A stretch of DNA of 64,000 nucleotides from Anodontia alba (GCA_964016985.1 OZ024830.1:79249852-79313851), one strand, 5' to 3'; shown: positions 10,796 to 21,922, counted from the stretch's first letter. A program made the numbers and translations. The notes: generated from the letters alone by a model not told the origin.

Positions 10796-10990
10796 ACCAT
10801 TGTCATGCTGAATAAATTAAGATGCCACGCCCACTTCTAATTTCCAGCCAATCAGATTACTTGATCCGAGTTTTTGATAGAAATTAACATATATAATGGC
10901 AAACAGTGCAACTGATTTGGATCTACACTGTTTGCTAAGACAGGGCTTGTCGTGTTCAGCAAAAGGGTTAATAGTTTTCTTATTTCGGCA
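10796..10990. mobile_element. Repeat F8
   Basis: Contains CATGCTGAATAAATTAAGAT, the block AGCCAATCAGATTACTTGAT and GGCAAACAGTGCA...CACTGTTTGCTAAG. These recur in the same order at 12716-12750 and 13045-13195, which defines a dispersed element with a small inner inverted repeat. Confidence 0.55.
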
Positions 10991-11304
10991 GGAAGTCAAA
11001 TGTTGTATGTACTTATTTGAAGAGCCTGGCAGAGGCGCTTCTAATGAGCACTACAATATATGTTTCGTGCAGGCAAAAGATAAAACTATCTTGGCACCTC
11101 CCTTATTAAAAGCTGTAAATTCTATGAATGTGTCGTCATATGGATGGCGTTGAAGATAAGGAAGAGTTTGGTGAATGAGCACATTTAGCAAAGATTAAGA
11201 AGTGAAAATTGTTGCTTGAAGTAACAAACGGATGTTGGTTTAGAGACTGCAAAATTCTGGAAAACTCGACTAAAATGTAAATTCCTACAACTCCCTGATT
11301 TACT

Positions 11305-11370
11305 TTATATAATAGATGAACATGGGAGAACACATTCGAATGTGTTCTCCCATGTTCATCTATTATATAA
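11305..11370. repeat. Perfect 66-bp palindrome without spacer
   Basis: Two 33-bp arms meet at TTCGAA (11335-11340), and every base from 11305 to 11370 pairs with its partner. The arms read TTATATAATAGATGAACATG and onward. It is not part of any other repeat family I see in the window. Confidence 0.95.
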
Positions 11371-11561
11371 TGTTAATGGAAAGTCCAGATAAGACTGCGC
11401 GTTCAGTCTGACCAAAGTCTTTGCCATCCGTCTACATAATGATTTGAAACTGTAGATTGTATCTATATGTAGAAAAAAAATCTGCGACTGTGCGGAATCT
11501 TAACATGTGATTTTGGCAAGAAACCTTCCATTTTACACGGTTCATTAAAAATATCAAAATA

Positions 11562-11905
11562 CAGTCAAACTTCAACGACTCGAACATCTTTTGGACCATG
11601 GAAATTAGTTCGAGCCACAAAGAGTTAATGGTGCCAGATTAGGAAGCGAATTGCGATAGTTTAGGGAACATTTACGATCTTCTACACAATAATAGCATGT
11701 TTAGTGTACTCATTAGAATCGCCACAATAAGGCGATTCTAATGAGTACACACACCATGCATTTCATGATAAAACAAAAATAAGAAAATTTCGCTAAATAT
11801 TTGTTTTCTTAAGCTATCAGAATTATTTTGTAGGGACTCAAAAACGAGTTCGAATTAGTCATGGTAAACAAGCCACTGGTGTTCGGGTCATTGAGGTTGA
11901 ATTGT
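11562..11905. mobile_element. MITE F2, complete but diverged
   Basis: TA, then CAGTCAAACTTCAACGACTC at the left. A central module TACTCATTAGAATCGCC / GGCGATTCTAATGAGTAC lies at about 11708-11750. The right end is GGTTGAATTG next to TA. The pogo/Tigger-like call rests on end sequence and the TA flanks only. Confidence 0.7.
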
Positions 11906-12108
11906 AGTAACGAAGGTGTTCAGAGCAATTGCCCATGAACATGATAGTCTATAAATGACATCAAGTAGAAAAGTAAGCAAACTACGACGGACAAAACTTG
12001 CGTCATAAAAATCGTTTAGCAGTAAAGCCTTCCAGCTCTCTCTTCCTCATTGAAGTGATCAAACTGACAGACAGGGCCAGCCGAAAACAAACAGGATAAA
12101 ACACGGTA

Positions 12109-12388
12109 CATTACGAAAACACGCCTATATAATTTTGACCTCCTTAAACCCCACTTTTATACAGTAAAACTGGAGTTTACAGGGGTATACATTAATGTCC
12201 TTATTTCTGCTTAAAAACATAGATTGTGGGTACTCGTTAGAACCGTTTCGCCGAAGCGGCTCTAACGAGTACCGACAATCTTTCTTTTGAGCAAAAATAT
12301 GAAAAATATCAGAATTCTTTATCTGAAAATTTTCCTTTTTCGGTTGTAAAATTTTCAATATATTTGAATAACGCGTGTTTTCGTAATG
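12109..12388 (+). mobile_element. MITE F1, full-length
   Basis: CATTACGAAAACACGCCTAT to CGCGTGTTTTCGTAATG, with the left hairpin and central palindrome (GTACTCGTTAGAACCG at about 12229). A minus-strand frame across it is not a gene. Confidence 0.85.
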
Positions 12389-12715
12389 TAATCCCCACAC
12401 CGTGCCTCCATAAGGTCCCACAAATAACGAACAGCACCAGAAGCGGTGGCTAGTAAACACTACCGGGATTGGACATGAGTGCGGGGTTTGGCGTAAATCG
12501 ATTTTACTGGCACCAAATTTTTATCAATCTTTTGAATAATTATATTGTCCAGTCCATATTACATACAAAAAGGACCACAAAAAAGACACAGAAAAGAAAC
12601 TGGGCAGCAATGTAAGGTGGTCGCATTGCTTGCACTTCACACAAGAAAACAAGACAGAAAGCAAAATGATACAGTGGGTGACCACAATGCTATAATTCAA
12701 ACAGAACAACCCTAG

Positions 12716-13195
12716 CCATGCTGAATAAATTACGATGCCACCCCCACTTTTTTTTATTTTTATGGGGGTGGTTGGGTGAGGCAAAGGTGTTGTGTATCTT
12801 GTGTCACCGGGGTGTCCAACTGATATTGGCTTACAGTTGGGCAAGGCCTGCTGTCCTTGTAGCAGGTAAGGGTAGAGGGGGGAATGCTTTTTATTTCTTT
12901 TGTTTCTTCACTGTCATTTTTCACTCCCCTGTCCCATGTCTTTCATCTCCTCTACTATTTCTTCTATCTCTCTTCTCCCTTTCTCTGGGAGACGACACAA
13001 AATGACCCGCAAGGATCGTTAAACCCCAACACAATCAATCAAATTTTAATTTTTAGCCAATTAGGTTGCTTGATCCAGGATTTTGATACAAATTCACATA
13101 CTGAATGGCAAACAGTACAGATCCGGACCAGCTGGTTTATTTGAATCTAAACTGTTTGCAAAGGCAAGGTATAGCCGGGTTCAGCATGACTAAGG
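12716..13195. mobile_element. Repeat F8 copy split by a ~295-bp insertion
   Basis: The F8 phrase CATGCTGAATAAATTACGAT ends at about 12750 (CCACCCCCAC). F8 resumes at about 13045 (AATTTTTAGCCAATTAGG). The intervening segment is T-rich, then pyrimidine-rich, with ACCCCC/GGGGGT inverted phrases at its left edge. Compare the uninterrupted copy at 10796-10990. Confidence 0.55.
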
Positions 13196-13330
13196 TTAAC
13201 ATGCAGCAGGTTCCACAAAGCCTTAACAAGATTAACATCACCTGCCTAACAAGTCTCCAATGAAGCCCCGTTACTGTCTGTTGACCTGTGCAAATTGCAC
13301 ATATTCTTCTCTTTTCACCACCATACAATA

Positions 13331-13658
13331 CAGCTGAACCTCAATAGCTCGAACACCGAATGGCTCGTTTACCATGGCTAATTCGAATTCGTTTTTGAGT
13401 CACTACGAAATTTTTCCGATAGCTCCAGGAAATAATATTTAAGGAAATGTTCATATTTTGTTTTGAAATTGTATCATCGAGTGATTCTAACGAGTATACA
13501 CAACTTACAATAATTGTATAGAAGCTCGAAAAAACTTCCCTAAACTACCACCATTTGCTTCCTCATTTGGCACCTAATTATCTATTTATTGGCTCGAACT
13601 ACCCATGTCTTGAATAATTTTAATGGTCCCAAAGATGTTCGAGCCATTTAAATTCAAC
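13331..13658. mobile_element. MITE F2 copy, centre damaged
   Basis: Starts CAGCTGAACCTCAATAGCTC after TA and ends with inverted ATTCAACTA. Only one arm of the central palindrome is left (GAGTGATTCTAACGAGTA, about 13480). Confidence 0.65.
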
Positions 13659-13695
13659 TATATACATGTACTCGTAGTCTGCCGTGGTCAGAAAT

Positions 13696-13973
13696 CATTA
13701 CGAAAACACAACTATTCAATTATATTGAAAATTTTACAACCAAAAAAGGAAAATTTTTAGATAAAAAAAATCTGATATTTCTTCACATGTCTGCTAAAAA
13801 TCATAGATTGTGGGTACTCGTTAGAATCGTCTCGGCGAGGCGGTTCTAACGAGTACCACAATCTATAATTTTTAGCAAAATGAATAAAATAGTGTATACC
13901 CTGTAAATCCCAGTTTTACTCTATAAAAGTGGGGTTTAAGGGGTCAAAATTATATAGGCGTGTTTTCGTGATG
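13696..13973 (-). mobile_element. MITE F1, full-length
   Basis: CATTACGAAAACACAACTAT to GGCGTGTTTTCGTGATG. The palindrome is imperfect on one side (GTTAGAATCGTCTCGG against GAGGCGGTTCTAAC). Confidence 0.85.
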
Positions 13974-14053
13974 GATGTAAACACATGATTTAAATTGTTT
14001 GGACGCGCAGACTGATACGAACCTTCATTGTTCGCATCTGTGTAAATCACTTT

Positions 14054-14332
14054 CATTACGAAAACAAGCCTATTCAAATATATTGAAAATTTCACAACCA
14101 AAAAGTAAAAAATTTTCAGTAAAAAAAATCTGATATTTTTCTAATTTCTGCTCAAAACATAGAATGTGAGTACTCGTTAGAACCGCCTCACCGATGCGGT
14201 TCTAACGAGTACTCACACTCTATGTTTTGAGCAGAAATAAGAAAAATAACGTATACCCCTTTTAACCCCAGTTTTACTATATAAAAGTGGGGTTTAAAGG
14301 GGTCAAAATTATATAGGCGTGTTTTCCTGATG
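14054..14332 (-). mobile_element. MITE F1, full-length
   Basis: CATTACGAAAACAAGCCTAT to GGCGTGTTTTCCTGATG, only 80 bp after the previous F1 copy and in the same orientation. Confidence 0.85.
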
Positions 14333-14781
14333 TGTTATGTGGCTGCAACAACTTCCCGCATTAATACGAATATAAAGTTTCTGCGTTCATGTACAATTAA
14401 TTAATCCTTATAGAAAAAAAAGCATGCAATATTATTTAAAAGAAGTATTAAAACTTTCGTCTGGCACATACGTACCTTATCTTATATTTATGACCGTGGA
14501 CATAAAATTAATCAAATACATTAAAAAAATTTCGACAAATGAAGGATTAAATTACATCCTTTGTTGACAAAATGTTCAATAATAGTCCTGGAGTAAAATC
14601 CTATTGTCGGCTGACTTTAATTGCAAATGTTGAAACTTGTTGAAATGGGACTCGGAAAGCATATTACATCAACATTTAAGGCCTTAATCACACGTGTAAA
14701 ACTATTTGCCACATAACACTGACATAACCAGTGTAGAAAAGTACTTTGAGGTCACACATTATGTTACCGTTATCACAGAAC

Positions 14782-15067
14782 CATCCAGAAAACATACCTA
14801 TATAATTTTGACCCCGTCAAACCCCACTTTTATATAGTAAAACTGGGGTCACAATTTTACAGGGGTATACGTTATTTTTGTTATTTCTGCTTAAAAACAT
14901 AGATTGTGGGTACTCGTTAGAACCGCCTCGAGGAGGCGGTTCTAACGAGTACCCTCAATCTATGTTTTGAGCAGAAATATGAAATATATCAGAATTTTCT
15001 ATCTGAAAAATTGCCATTTTTTGTTATTAAATTTTCAGTGTGTTTGAATAGGCGTGTTTTCGTAATG
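14782..15067 (+). mobile_element. MITE F1, full-length
   Basis: CATCCAGAAAACATACCTAT to GGCGTGTTTTCGTAATG, with a near-perfect central palindrome (GTTAGAACCGCCTCGAGGAG, about 14915). Confidence 0.85.
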
Positions 15068-15349
15068 ATATGAGCCGGCAGAGCATTTTCTTACAGAATT
15101 GCATATATTCTCAATGAATATTCAGATCTGCCTCGGCATCTTCGTTTTCCGCCTGAAGACGCATTCCGGAGTTGCCTGCGTAGACTCTGATCAGACTCGA
15201 ACTCAAAAATGCATACGGCCATTGTGTTTTATAATACCAACAAAATGATTTATTTAGATAAGTTTGAATATGCTTTTGACGTATTTACTGGACACCGGTC
15301 CAACATAAGTTGATTTCTCTTATTTACTTGCATGTACTCCTCGCTTCGT

Positions 15350-15352
<3 letters not shown>

Positions 15353-15399
<47 letters not shown>
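15353..15399. repeat. (AG)n microsatellite
   Basis: About 23 AG units, ending AGGGAG. Confidence 0.95.
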
Positions 15400-15403
<4 letters not shown>

Positions 15404-15479
15404 TTACTTAGCTGTACTATGTATATGGATGCATGTTTCCGGGTATAAATTTGTCTTCAATGGAAAATTAACCAATTTA

Positions 15480-15680
15480 AGCCTAGCGTCCCATAAAAGG
15501 GACATTTGCAAACAGCGTAGACCCTGAACGCGGCGTCTTATCAGGGTATGCACTGTTTGCACTAAATATAGGAATTTCTATAAAACATGGAAATAACAAA
15601 AACTAACCAGGCACCCCCTTATATTAGACATGGACCGGTCCGGAGGGTGAAGATAGAAGAGCCCATTCGGCATAAATGGG
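15480..15680. mobile_element. Repeat F9 with short hairpin
   Basis: Contains GGGACATTTGCAAACAGCGT, then GGCGTCTTATCAGGGT and a complementary GCACTGTTTGC, then CCCTTATATTAGACATGG and CATTCGGCATAAATGGG. The same series occurs at 20258-20455 and, inverted and decayed, at 31080-31390. Confidence 0.55.
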
Positions 15681-15899
15681 TAAAAAGAAAAACATAAAGT
15701 AAAACCAGATAAAACAAAGACTCTGTTGGGAAAAAATCGGTAAGTCCACTCGCCAAAATGAATACCTTATACGCAGTTCAAACATGCGCCTATACAAAAT
15801 GAGTAACGCCCTATTAGATTGCATTAATACGCGAACATAATAAATTGTAAAACATAATTTGTATCTGAACGATTGTAAAAACGGTTTTTATCTGATACA

Positions 15900-16260
15900 T
15901 TAAAGGCTCCATATTCCTCAAAAATAAAAATATTTTTATCCAAAAAAGGTTTGATAAATTAATAAAAAGTAGTAATGCAATCATAAAATGTGGCACCAGA
16001 CAGTCTGTGAAATTTCAGTCAGTCTCTCGTTCTTGAACTGGATCAAAATGAAATGATTTTATCGTATCTCTGAATTAATGTTAGCAACAATAATTCAGAG
16101 ATACGATTAAAAAAATATTTCGTTTAAAGAGCGGGGACTAACTGAAATTTTACAGGCTGTCAGATGCCAAATATTTTATGTTCGTATTAATACCAAATAT
16201 CAATTTATTAAACCTTTCTTGGATAAAAAATGTCTATTTTGAGGAATATGGAGCCTTTAA
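15900..16260. mobile_element. Foldback MITE F4 (long TIR), full-length
   Basis: Ends TTAAAGGCTCCATATTCCTC and the exact inverse GAGGAATATGGAGCCTTTAA. Complementarity continues inward through GGCACCAGACAGTCTGTGAA to a central AATTCAGAGATACGAT pair, so most of the element can fold on itself. A second copy lies at 20655-21034. Confidence 0.85.
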
Positions 16261-16918
16261 GGAGAAATAGTTTAGGACGTTTAGTTTGTAAATTAATGCA
16301 ATATGTTTTTGCAAGACTTGTTATTTCCCAGGTATCTTCACTAATATATATTCATGATGTCTGTCTACATGATGTAAAATATTGTAAACTGTCTGTAGCA
16401 ATAACCGATGCTAATGGAAAATTTTCTGCCCGTGCTGATGTTAGCTGTAATCCCAAGTCGTATAAGGCAGTTCATTAATTGTTTATGCTCCCAGGGCTGC
16501 GTTAAGTTCGCGGTTTCTCGTAAATTATTGTAAACGTGTGACATTTTAAGGCAGACGGTAGCAAGTATATCCGCAAACTATTCTCAAGATGTCTTTGGCA
16601 CAACCAAAATGGAGGGCAATGCGAATAAATTTGTTGTATGCTCGTTCGTACACAAAATACGAAAATGTTTACTAGGTTGATTCTTTATATTCGGTCTCTT
16701 ATAAAATTAATATTTATTGATATGATTTATTCGATTTAACATCAAGTCTCATTAACGAGAATAACGGCTACTCTCTAATTTGAGGTCAAATTTGACGAGT
16801 TTAAAATAACCGCTTAGAAGATGTAAACAAGTTTGGGAAAACCGCATGCAAGTGATTCGGTTAATTGAACGCAGCCTTGATTATTATTAATGTGTATATT
16901 GTTTTTTTTTAATTTCAG

Positions 16919-17148
16919 CCTTATTTGGAGTTTTATTCGTCGACAAGCAGGAAGCTGCTTTCGCATCATACAGAATGTTTTACGCAACGGGATGTGCAAT
17001 AGCATTTGGATATAGTTACTTCTTATGTGTAGAAACCAAGGTGTACATATTAGCAGCGATGTTGACAGTTTCATTGGTCATGTACAGCGTGATTGAAATG
17101 AAAGTTCAACTACAAAGCCAACACATAAAAGATATTGTTGCATTTTAG
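16919..17148 (+). CDS. UNC93A-like protein, last coding exon
   Basis: This exon has two bases completing a split codon, 75 codons, then TAG. With the previous exon the junction reads QTQTY-T-LFGVLF, matching the UNC93A pattern in which WQTQ is followed by a short loop and GVLF. The residues EAAFASYRMFYATGCAIAFG and a final hydrophobic segment VYILAAMLTVSLVMYSVIE form the last two predicted membrane helices. The C-terminal tail is short (about 15 residues, ending KDIVAF) and polar. The acceptor is a T-rich tract ending AATTTCAG. The mature product would have its C-terminus in the cytoplasm if topology follows the 12-helix family model. That point is inferred, not seen. Confidence 0.88.
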
Positions 17149-17446
17149 ATTACTTGGGGAAAATCTGTGAATCGTGAATCTATGTTATCGCTTGGTTGGA
17201 TAGGGAGAATAATTTGTACTTTTATTGGACGTACGTTAAACGTATTTATTTTTTATATTGAAAGTGAGCCATCTATGAGACCAGAACTGGAGGGAGGTAC
17301 TATTGACCTTTCAGATAGAATTACCGGAACGTCAGAAAATGAACATTTGGACATGTGCGCCCAGTGGAGATTCAGATCAGCCCGCACATTCGCGAAGTCT
17401 GATCAGAATCTTCACTGAGCGCAGTTTGGCTCGCCAAGAATGCAAA
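17149..17446 (+). other. Probable 3' UTR of the UNC93-like gene
   Basis: Follows the stop codon directly. No canonical AATAAA is evident before the F1 element at 17447. The first clear ones lie near 17969 (GAATAAACA) and around 18137, so the transcript end is uncertain. An F7-like phrase (AGATCAGCCCGCACATTCGC) lies at 17373-17405. Confidence 0.4.
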
Positions 17447-17725
17447 CATCACGAAAACATGCCTATATAATATTGATCCCCTTAAACCCCACTTTTATAT
17501 AGTAAAACTGGGGTTTACAGGGGTAAACATTATTTTTCTTATTTCTGCTCAAAACATAGATTGTGGGTACTCGTTAGAACCGCCTCGGCGAGGCGGTTCT
17601 AACGAGTACATACAATCTATGTTTTGAGCAGAAACATGAAAAATATCAGATTTTTATTACCTGAAAATTTTCTTTTTTTGGTAGTAAAAGCTTCAGTATA
17701 TTTGATTAGGCATGTTTTCATAATG
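17447..17725 (+). mobile_element. MITE F1, full-length
   Basis: CATCACGAAAACATGCCTAT to GGCATGTTTTCATAATG. The central palindrome GTTAGAACCGCCTCGGCGAG and its inverse is perfect. It lies 299 bp after the UNC93-like stop codon, so it may be transcribed in the 3' UTR. Confidence 0.85.
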
Positions 17726-18156
17726 GTTTTTGCATGCGGACAATGAAGGCACGGAGGAGTCTGTGCGTATCCGCAGGCTGATTTGAGTCTTAGTTGGATG
17801 TACATGTCGGAAGGCACGTTTTCCCACATTGCGATTTAAATATAGCTTAAAACGCCAGCAACTGAATTTAGTTAGTTAGACCATATTCAACTTCAGATAT
17901 CTTCAATTACTATAGGACTTTTACAAAAACAGATGCAAGTGCCAGGATGCAGCGTTCTGTGACGTCAATGAATAAACAGTTTTGTCTTAGGAGACTATGT
18001 ACTACGAGAATGTCTATCGCTTAATTAGGTTTTATGATAATTAAGATTCAAAAATGCTTGCTCTAATACAAAATTACAATGAAACAAATACAATTTAAAT
18101 TTATTCAATTCACAAATTAAAACAAACTAATTTAAATAAAATAAGCACAAGTACCT

Positions 18157-19885
18157 AAAAAAGGTAAGAGAAAAGTCCAGGGAGTGCCACAATCACAAAC
18201 CGCAGCCCTTCGAGACCCCAAGAGGAAGAGGAAACCGACAAATCCAAACAAGCACAAATCGATCAAACGTACAAAAAGCACTAAGATTAGCTCTCTTTTC
18301 CCCAAGCGAGGTCATCGCAATACTAAAAGGACTGAAAAACACAAGAACAAACTGACACACGGAAAGACATACAATAAATCGCCTCGTAGAATAAACCACA
18401 AAGCAACAAAGAGTAAGACTAACACCGGGACCACCGCCTTAGAACGGTCAGTAGAATAAACCACCGGGGTGGGGGAGGGTGGGGGGGTTAAAGCACTTTT
18501 ACAGCTAGCTTACTTCACCCTGGGTCCCGATGCTACTCTTAATACATAAACACATAAAAATTCGGTTCGCATAAAGGCTCCAAACTCAGTCAATGCATCA
18601 AAGCGAAACCATAAAAATCAAATTAATCACAATAATAAATAAAGACGAGTACTCATGGCTAATTCTACTGTATGCCAGAGTAAATGGAAACCATTAGTTG
18701 AACCACGGCGGGCCAAGCCAAAGACATATCGTCAAGCCCCAACCCACGTTAAAGTTTTACGATGAGGCCGTCATTGAGTCTGAGGCCCGAACCGCCATCT
18801 TGCAATTAAAGAGTGAAGCATAGCCATCAACAATGATTGGGTTGACAACTAGGCATGCAGTCTGCTGCATAATATCCAGGCTATAGCCAATTCTTTTATA
18901 ACGGTTAATAAGTTTTCTGAATTGCTCCGAAAAGTTAGATTTACCTACAATTTTTCTAAATCTGTACACTAAGTCACCGTAAAATTCTGGTTCCGATATA
19001 CATTGTTGCAGAAGTGTTTTCAGACTGAGGCTATATTTTTTTCTAACAAGGTACTGTGTCTGCGATAAAATTTCGAAAACGCCTTACGAAGTTTAAAATA
19101 ACGATAGCCCTGCCTAAGAAGTTTGGTAGCAAAGGCTTTATTACGGTAGTTAAAGTAATTAAGATTTGAAGAAGCTCTGGCGAATCTAATAAGTTGAGAT
19201 ATGTATACCCCATATGAGGTACGCCGGGGGACATCGCCATCCAATAAAGGGAAACTGACTATATTAAAATCAAAATCACCCCGCTTATCATAAAGTTTTG
19301 TGGAAACTGAACCATTAGATATACATAGATTCAAAAAAGGTGCTTCGGTATCGGAAGAATTTGCTCTATTTAATTGGAGTTCTGTAGGGTATATCCGGTC
19401 CACCATTTGGTCAAAATAAATATTGCCAATATTTAATAAATCATCAAAGTATCTTGAAGTTGAATTGAAAGCCTCAATAATGTCAGCCTGATTTTCACGT
19501 GAGAGAGACTTCATGAAAACTCTCTCATAACAAAAAAGAAACAAATCTGCAACAAGAGGAGCACAATTAGTTCCCATCGGAATACCAATAGTTTGCCTAT
19601 AAAGTTTAGTTCCAAATCTAATAAAAATATTACCCAAAAGATAAACAAGGGCATCACAGACTTTTTGACACGATCATAAATTGTGATTATTATATACATC
19701 AGAAGTGAAAAAAGCACATTCATCGTTGCAAGCCAAATATTGGGTATTCTCCCGAATAAACATTCGGTTAATTAAATCAATACGTTTATCTTTTATAAGA
19801 TGATGCGGTAACGTAGTATACAGTGTAGAAAAATCATATGTAGACAATTTAGAAGCCTGAAAATTTTTAGATTTAAATTATTGAG
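18157..19885 (-). mobile_element. Penelope-like retroelement A (5'-truncated)
   Basis: In sense orientation (minus strand) the element enters within the reverse-transcriptase domain near 19885 and the frame ends at 18757. A 600-bp 3' region then ends GGCACTCCCTGGACTTTTCT followed by CTTACCTTTTTT at 18157. Seven other copies of the 3' region in the window share this end and differ in their 5' limit. No GIY-YIG endonuclease segment is seen after the reverse transcriptase. A + strand frame at 18184-18459 inside it is a shadow. Confidence 0.75.
18757..19870 (-). pseudogene. Penelope-like reverse transcriptase, one stop and one frameshift
   Basis: RNA-templated DNA synthesis motifs appear in order. 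Motif A is TYDFSTLYTTLPHHLI (about 19795-19840). Motif B is GIPMGTNCAP (residues 18-27 of the 205-codon segment starting at 19637). Motif C is RYFDDLLNI, with the catalytic aspartate pair at residues 65-66. The pattern LYT.(I/L)P with G..MGT..AP..A.LF is characteristic of Penelope-like reverse transcriptases. A TGA at 19674-19676 interrupts the frame in a context where tryptophan would be expected. A frameshift between 19020 and about 19035 moves the C-terminal part (GDLVYRFRKIVGKSNFSEQF...) into another frame ending at 18757. Otherwise the reading is intact, so inactivation looks fairly recent. The N-terminal half is absent. Confidence 0.8.
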
Positions 19886-20037
19886 AAAATCATTAAACCT
19901 AAAATACATTAAATGCCACAATACCTACAATTCCAGTTGTATTATGTAAATACTAAACATTTACCAACGCTTCCAGTTTTGTAAAAAAAGCTAACTGGTA
20001 TACATGGTAGGAAGAGACAGGAAATTGGCATTCAAAT

Positions 20038-20040
<3 letters not shown>

Positions 20041-20071
<31 letters not shown>
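20041..20071. repeat. Poly-T run, 31 bp
   Basis: Uninterrupted T tract, no associated element identified. Confidence 0.95.
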
Positions 20072-20072
<1 letters not shown>

Positions 20073-20257
20073 AGTTCTGTTAAGTTGAAATGTTATAAGA
20101 AGTTGTTGCCGTAATGACACTATAGATTGGAAACATACAGGCTTAAAGGGCTCGGCAATGTTTATCAGAATTGTCCGAAATGAAAGATCTTGTCAAACCA
20201 TGTAAATCCAATTAAGAATCTTGATTTAAGAACATAGGCACATTTAAATCAGATTTA

Positions 20258-20455
20258 AATGGGACATTGGCAAACAGTGTAGACCCAGATCAGAGGAGGC
20301 GGCATCTTATCAGGGTCTACACTGATTGAATTAAATACAGGAATTTCTTCATGGTAATAATAAATATTCACCAGATACCCTTATATTGGAAATGGGCCGG
20401 TCCAAAGAGATATGGTAGAAGAATCCACTCGGCATAAATGGGTTAATTCAATGTG
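20258..20455. mobile_element. Repeat F9, second copy
   Basis: GGGACATTGGCAAACAGTGT, GGCGGCATCTTATCAGGGTC, CCCTTATATTGGAAATGG and CTCGGCATAAATGGGTTAA follow the order of the copy at 15480-15680. Confidence 0.6.
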
Positions 20456-20654
20456 CAAAACCTAGATAAGTGATGTTTGCCGCAATATTTACGTCTTTAT
20501 TTGTTCTCATAGCTTCTCCAGTAGATAAATACTGAATTTGCTCAAACACTCTGCTGTTTTCTGTCAGAAGGACGATTTTATTTAATATTTTGAAATATTT
20601 AAAACCTCATTTAATTTTTAAAATTTCGGCACCCTTCTTAGACTTTTAGTACGT

Positions 20655-20844
20655 TTAAAGGCTCCCTAATTCTAAAAATAGACATTTTATTATCCAAGAA
20701 AGGTTTAATAAATTGATATATAGTATTAATACAATCATAAAATGTGGCACCTGGCAGCCTGTGAAATTTGTCTCGTTCTTGAAATGAAATGATTTTTTTA
20801 TCATATCTCTGAATTAATGTTGCCAACATTAATTCAGAGATACG

Positions 20845-20878
<34 letters not shown>

Positions 20879-21034
20879 ATTCCATATTTGATCTAGTTCA
20901 AAAACGAGAGACTAATTGAAACGTTACAGACTGTCAGATGCCACATTTTATTATCGTATTGATACTACATATCAATTTATTAAACTTTTCTTGGATAAAA
21001 AAAGTGTCTATTTTCTGAGGAATATGGAGTCTTT
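20655..21034. mobile_element. Foldback MITE F4, second copy with poly-A expansion
   Basis: Left end TTAAAGGCTCCCTAATTCTA and right end GAGGAATATGGAGTCTTTG. The centre holds TTAATTCAGAGATACGAT beside its inverse, then an A31 run at 20847-20877 that is absent from the copy at 15900. Confidence 0.8.
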
Positions 21035-21555
21035 GACGTCATTTACTGTCTTAATGTTTATCCGGTTCTGATCAAATTTGCATCAAAATACATGGTTTAT
21101 CAAAATCTTTCATCTTACATATATTCTTCATTAACCTTGATTTCCCTTTGAGCAAACAGAATACACCCAGAACAGACGTCGCAGATCAGTGTCTACATTG
21201 TTTACCAGGCATTAGTATATTTTAGACAGATAAAGAAGTAGACTGATGGACTTGTTTAAAATTTTAGGACAAGTATGCTAAGCCAGGGCTTAACTTGTCT
21301 CAATATTTGCGGTAAATACGGTGCTTTGGAAAGATTGAAACTATATTAAGTGTCCATTTTTATGCCCCTAACGTCGATAAAGTTGGGAGAGCATATTGTT
21401 TTAACTTGTCCATCCATCCGCCCTTTCGCCCGTCTGTCATTTCGCCCGTTCCCCAGTTCGTTCGTACGTCACGCTATTGAGAACTCTCATATCTTTGGAA
21501 CCATGTATGTATGCTAGGACTTTAGAAATTCCATATATGCATTGCTTATGAATAA

Positions 21556-21838
21556 AAGGTAAGAGAAAAGTCCAGGGAGTGCCACAATCACAAACCGCAG
21601 CCCTTCCCAGACCCCAAGAGCAAGAGGAAACCGACAACTCTAAACAAGCACAAACCGAACAAACGTACGAAAAGCACTAAGATTAGCTCTCTCTTCCCCA
21701 AGCGAGGTAATCGCAATACTAAAAGGACTGAAAAACACAAGAACAAAATGACACACGGAAAGACGGAAAGACGGAAAGACATACAACAAATCGCCTCGTA
21801 GAATAAACCACAAAGCAACAAAGAGTAAGACTAACATT
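21556..21838 (-). mobile_element. Penelope-like element A, 3' end fragment
   Basis: Runs from AAAGGTAAGAGAAAAGTCCA (3' terminus) to GTAAGACTAACATTAG, where it is cut off 5' in the element's sense. It contains a triplicated GGAAAGAC phrase at about 21760-21780. It directly abuts the T20-(CT)n block at 21849. Confidence 0.7.
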
Positions 21839-21848
21839 AGCTGACATG

Positions 21849-21863
21849 TTTTTTTTTTTTTTT

Positions 21864-21922
<59 letters not shown>
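21849..21922. repeat. T20 run followed by (CT)n
   Basis: T tract 21849-21868, then about 27 CT units. The long charged frames predicted across it are artefacts. Confidence 0.95.

Larger units (their letters stand above)
10213..16918 (+). other. Last intron of the UNC93-like gene (6.7 kb, GT-AG)
   Basis: Begins GTAAGT and ends in a T-rich tract with TTTCAG. It holds five F1 MITEs, two F2 MITEs, a foldback MITE F4, two copies of repeat F8, repeat F9, an (AG)n run and a perfect 66-bp palindrome. No coding exon is evident inside, and the flanking exons join in frame without one. Confidence 0.75.
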
